This document shows positions 61,830 through 64,000 of a stretch of 64,000 nucleotides of DNA, in pieces. The first letter of the stretch is position 1, and each line of letters opens with the position of its first letter. The position numbers and the translations under genes were made by a program. Under the pieces are notes generated by a model. It worked only from the letters and a program-made list of their open reading frames with translations, did no database searches and was not told the origin of the DNA. The DNA is from Betaproteobacteria bacterium (lineage in GTDB: Bacteria; Pseudomonadota; Gammaproteobacteria; Burkholderiales; SG8-39): the NCBI GenBank assembly GCA_009693435.1, contig SHXF01000006.1, positions 1-64,000 on the forward strand, written 5' to 3'.

Positions 61830-63604
61830 GCCTGCCGCAGCCGTGCGGTTTCCGCGCTGTCCACGCTGCGCCCGTCCGAAGCAATGGCGACGCCGTACAC
61901 ATCGCGCGCGGCCGCGAGGCTCACCACGCCATCGCGCACGTCGCGCAGCACCGCGGCGGGATCGCGCGCCCTGGGGTCGCCCCATCCGCCGCCGGCCGCC
62001 CCTTCTATCCGGATGCGCATGGGCGCGAGTTTCTGCATGCCGTACTGGGGAACGCAAACTGGTTTGCCGCCGTGCTCCTGAACGATGTTCGTGCCTTTGG
62101 CGCCGTAGCCGCCGCCGTGCACGCCGTAGCCGCCGGGTCGGTGCAAGCCTTCCGCGCGCACCGCATGCTCGCTCGCCACCAGGATCTCCGCCTCGTACAC
62201 GGCGCTGCTGCCGCCGCGAAACTGACCGGCGCCGGCGGCATCGCAGCGGAATTCGTGCCTGTGAATGCGGCACGGATAGAAGCGCTCATAGGTCTCGACG
62301 TTGGGCAGGGTGCGCGCCCCCAGGGTGGGCAGATTGCCCGCCTGGGGAAAGCCGTCGCGCCCGGCTACCGCGCCGGTGCCCGATGAGGCATGCCAGTGAT
62401 ACATGACGAAGGTGCGGCCATCGTCGCGCAATCCCGAACTGATGCCGTAGACGCTCTTGCCCCAACCCGCGCAGGCGCGCGCCGGGTCGGTTCCGGCAAG
62501 CGCCTTCCAGCACGCGTGGATGATGTCCACCGCCGGAAACACCGTGTTCATGGTCAACGGCGCCGGTGCGCGTGCGTTCACCACGCTGCCTTCGGGCGCG
62601 ATGATCGCAACCGGCCGGAAGGTGCCGCCGTTGCGCGGCACCGATGCGTCGAAAAATGCCGCCACCGCCACATAGACCGCGGAGCAGGTGTTCGCCAGCG
62701 AGCTGTTCTTGAATCCCCTGATCTGCGGCGAGCTGCCGGTGAAGTCGAACGCCAGGGAGTCGCCGCTGACCGTGAGCTTTACCCGAATCGGCACGTCCAC
62801 CATATCGAAGCAATCGGTGTCGCTGCCGTCTTCCCCGTGCCAGACGCCATCGGGCAGCCTGGCGATTTCGGCGCGCATGCAGCGTTCGCCATAATCGAGC
62901 ACGGCCGCCAGCAGTGCGGCGCCGGCGGCGGCGCCGGTCTCCTGCAGCAGCGCCTGGAAGCGCGCCGCGCCGTTTTTCACCGAACCCAGCATCGCACCCA
63001 GATCGCCTTCCATCAGGTCCGGGCAGCGCGTATTGAGCAACAGCAATTGCCACAGGTCACGGCGCAACGTGTCCCGCTCCACCAGCTTGAGCACCGGCAG
63101 GCGGATGCCCTCGTGAAAGATCTCGGTCGCCGCGGGGTTGTAGGTGCCCGCCGCGCCGCCGCCGATATCCGACTGATGCGCGCGATTGCCGACGAAACCG
63201 CACAAGCGACCCTCGAGGAACACCGGCCGCACGATGGTGTAGTCCGGCAGATGGTTGCCGCCGGCGACGTAGGGATCGTTCATCAGGAACACATCGCCCT
63301 CGGCCATGTCACCGGCATACGCCGCGAGAACCGCCTTCAAGGCGTAGCCGCCGCCGCCGCTGTGTATCGGCAGACCGTCGGCCTGCGCGGCGATCTGTCC
63401 ATCCGCGGTGCCGAGAAAGCAGGAGAAGTCATGGCTTTCGCTGGCGAGAGGGCTGCGCGCAGTGCGCGTCATGATCCAGCCCATCTGGTGGGTGATGTGA
63501 TCGAGCTGCTTTTGCACGATTGCCAGGAGAACGGGATCGCGCGCGGCGTCGGCGCCTTTGTCTACGCGTTTGTCCACGATGCCGCCATGAATGTCTTTAC
63601 GCAT
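61826..63604 (-). CDS. hyuB: Hydantoinase B / oxoprolinase subunit
   Basis: A 592-residue HyuB-type subunit: LASESHDFSCFLGTADGQI, DVFLMNDPYVAGGNHLPDY, NRAHQSDIGG, and the Gly-rich end GGYGVHGGGYGAKGTN with EGAAGGGWGDP. With HyuA it forms an ATP-dependent amidohydrolase that opens hydantoins, oxoproline or N-methylhydantoin. Its start overlaps the hyuA stop by 8 bp. Confidence 0.9.
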   Translation of the reverse strand: MRKDIHGGIVDKRVDKGADAARDPVLLAIVQKQLDHITHQMGWIMTRTARSPLASESHDFSCFLGTADGQIAAQADGLPIHSGGGGYALKAVLAAYAGDMAEGDVFLMNDPYVAGGNHLPDYTIVRPVFLEGRLCGFVGNRAHQSDIGGGAAGTYNPAATEIFHEGIRLPVLKLVERDTLRRDLWQLLLLNTRCPDLMEGDLGAMLGSVKNGAARFQALLQETGAAAGAALLAAVLDYGERCMRAEIARLPDGVWHGEDGSDTDCFDMVDVPIRVKLTVSGDSLAFDFTGSSPQIRGFKNSSLANTCSAVYVAVAAFFDASVPRNGGTFRPVAIIAPEGSVVNARAPAPLTMNTVFPAVDIIHACWKALAGTDPARACAGWGKSVYGISSGLRDDGRTFVMYHWHASSGTGAVAGRDGFPQAGNLPTLGARTLPNVETYERFYPCRIHRHEFRCDAAGAGQFRGGSSAVYEAEILVASEHAVRAEGLHRPGGYGVHGGGYGAKGTNIVQEHGGKPVCVPQYGMQKLAPMRIRIEGAAGGGWGDPRARDPAAVLRDVRDGVVSLAAARDVYGVAIASDGRSVDSAETARLRQA

Positions 63605-64000
63605 CGCTGCCCGCCAGCCGGATCAGATAGTTGCCTGCGGACGACACGCGCAACATATCGCCGACCCCGACCAGCACCGTCGTCGTGGCCTCGTCGATGA
63701 TCGCCGGGCCGGTGATTTCGTCCCCTGGCCGCAGTGTCGTGCCGGAGAAAATGCGCGTCGGTCGGACATCGTGCCGCTCGTCTATCCAGACATCGCGAAT
63801 CGTCACGGGTTCGCACGGCATGGCCGAGGCACGGGGAACAGCCGCGGTCGGTGCGTTGTCCATTGCGCGAGCGATCCCCGTTGCGTGAGCGATCCCCGTT
63901 GCGTGCGCAATCCCCATTGCGTGCGCACTCCCCCCCATGGCCTGCGTCATCGCACCCGTCAGCCCGGTCGCCGTGATATCCACATTGACCACCTCGATGC
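63597..64000 (-). CDS. hyuA: Hydantoinase A / oxoprolinase subunit, C-terminal part
   Basis: The frame is open at the right edge and covers the last 133 or so codons of a HyuA-type protein: a variable segment, then DERHDVRPTRIFSGTTLRPG and the conserved GPAIIDEATTTVLVGVGD. The N-terminal ATPase-like part lies outside. The variable segment contains six-residue repeats (GIAHAT, GIAHAT, GIARAM) from an 18-bp tandem array. Confidence 0.88.
   Translation of the reverse strand, partial: IEVVNVDITATGLTGAMTQAMGGSAHAMGIAHATGIAHATGIARAMDNAPTAAVPRASAMPCEPVTIRDVWIDERHDVRPTRIFSGTTLRPGDEITGPAIIDEATTTVLVGVGDMLRVSSAGNYLIRLAGSDA
63865..63936. repeat. 18-bp tandem repeats inside hyuA
   Basis: Units GCGCGAGCGATCCCCGTT (63865), GCGTGAGCGATCCCCGTT (63883) and GCGTGCGCAATCCCCATT (63901), plus a diverged fourth. 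The length is a multiple of three, so copy changes keep the reading frame and only lengthen an Ala/His/Gly linker ahead of the conserved C-terminal domain. Confidence 0.9.

Overview
This is high-GC DNA from a betaproteobacterium, most likely a Burkholderiales-type soil or water organism that degrades organic compounds. The assignment rests on gene content seen in the sequence: eight intact Bug/TctC-type periplasmic binding proteins plus two decayed ones, and many small-molecule catabolic genes (amidohydrolases, hydantoinase subunits, a Rieske oxygenase, luciferase-like monooxygenases, RidA proteins, cupins). No rRNA, tRNA, CRISPR array or prophage was seen. The window opens inside one gene and ends inside hyuA.

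Layout. 1-5.1 kb: an NMT1-type binding protein divergent from an amidohydrolase, an XRE-cupin regulator, a decayed copy of the same amidohydrolase, and a Bug protein. 5.3-19.3 kb: a second XRE-cupin regulator divergent from a long forward run: type III glutamine synthetase, the three-part glutamate-synthase-like set glxBCD (also seen as N-methylglutamate synthase), a branched-chain-type ABC transporter with a fused LivG-LivF ATPase, RidA, a cysteine hydrolase, a MetX-like hydrolase and a Rieske oxygenase. This reads as uptake and breakdown of an amine or amide through gamma-glutamyl chemistry; the substrate is unknown. 19.3-25.9 kb: a reverse run (SDR, four-domain rhodanese, thiol-dioxygenase-like cupin) divergent from two single-cupin proteins and a CDC48-like double AAA+ ATPase whose second Walker B carries Gln instead of Glu. 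This is the best candidate for an undescribed system. 26-37.2 kb: enolase-superfamily enzyme, carboxylesterase, two tandem luciferase-like monooxygenases with a shared leader hairpin, an orphan molybdopterin hydroxylase subunit, a MetE-like protein, a deacetylase and a Bug protein.

37.3-57.3 kb: a variable zone with six toxin-antitoxin-type modules, uvrD, an MFS exporter, a minus-strand group of three Bug genes with a D-aminoacylase and a ThDP enzyme, gene fragments (transglutaminase, Bug, IS91 transposase, FGE-sulfatase) and a frameshifted AT-richer gene. 57.4-64 kb: tandem Bug paralogues, a TenA/PqqC-like protein, a triple-RidA protein and hyuB/hyuA.

A recurring oddity is short tandem duplication at gene ends, often copying the stop or start codon. 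Two cases stand out: five chained five-codon reading frames joined by ATGA overlaps between livH and livM, and eight exact-length 23-bp palindromic units that fill the space between two convergent stop codons.
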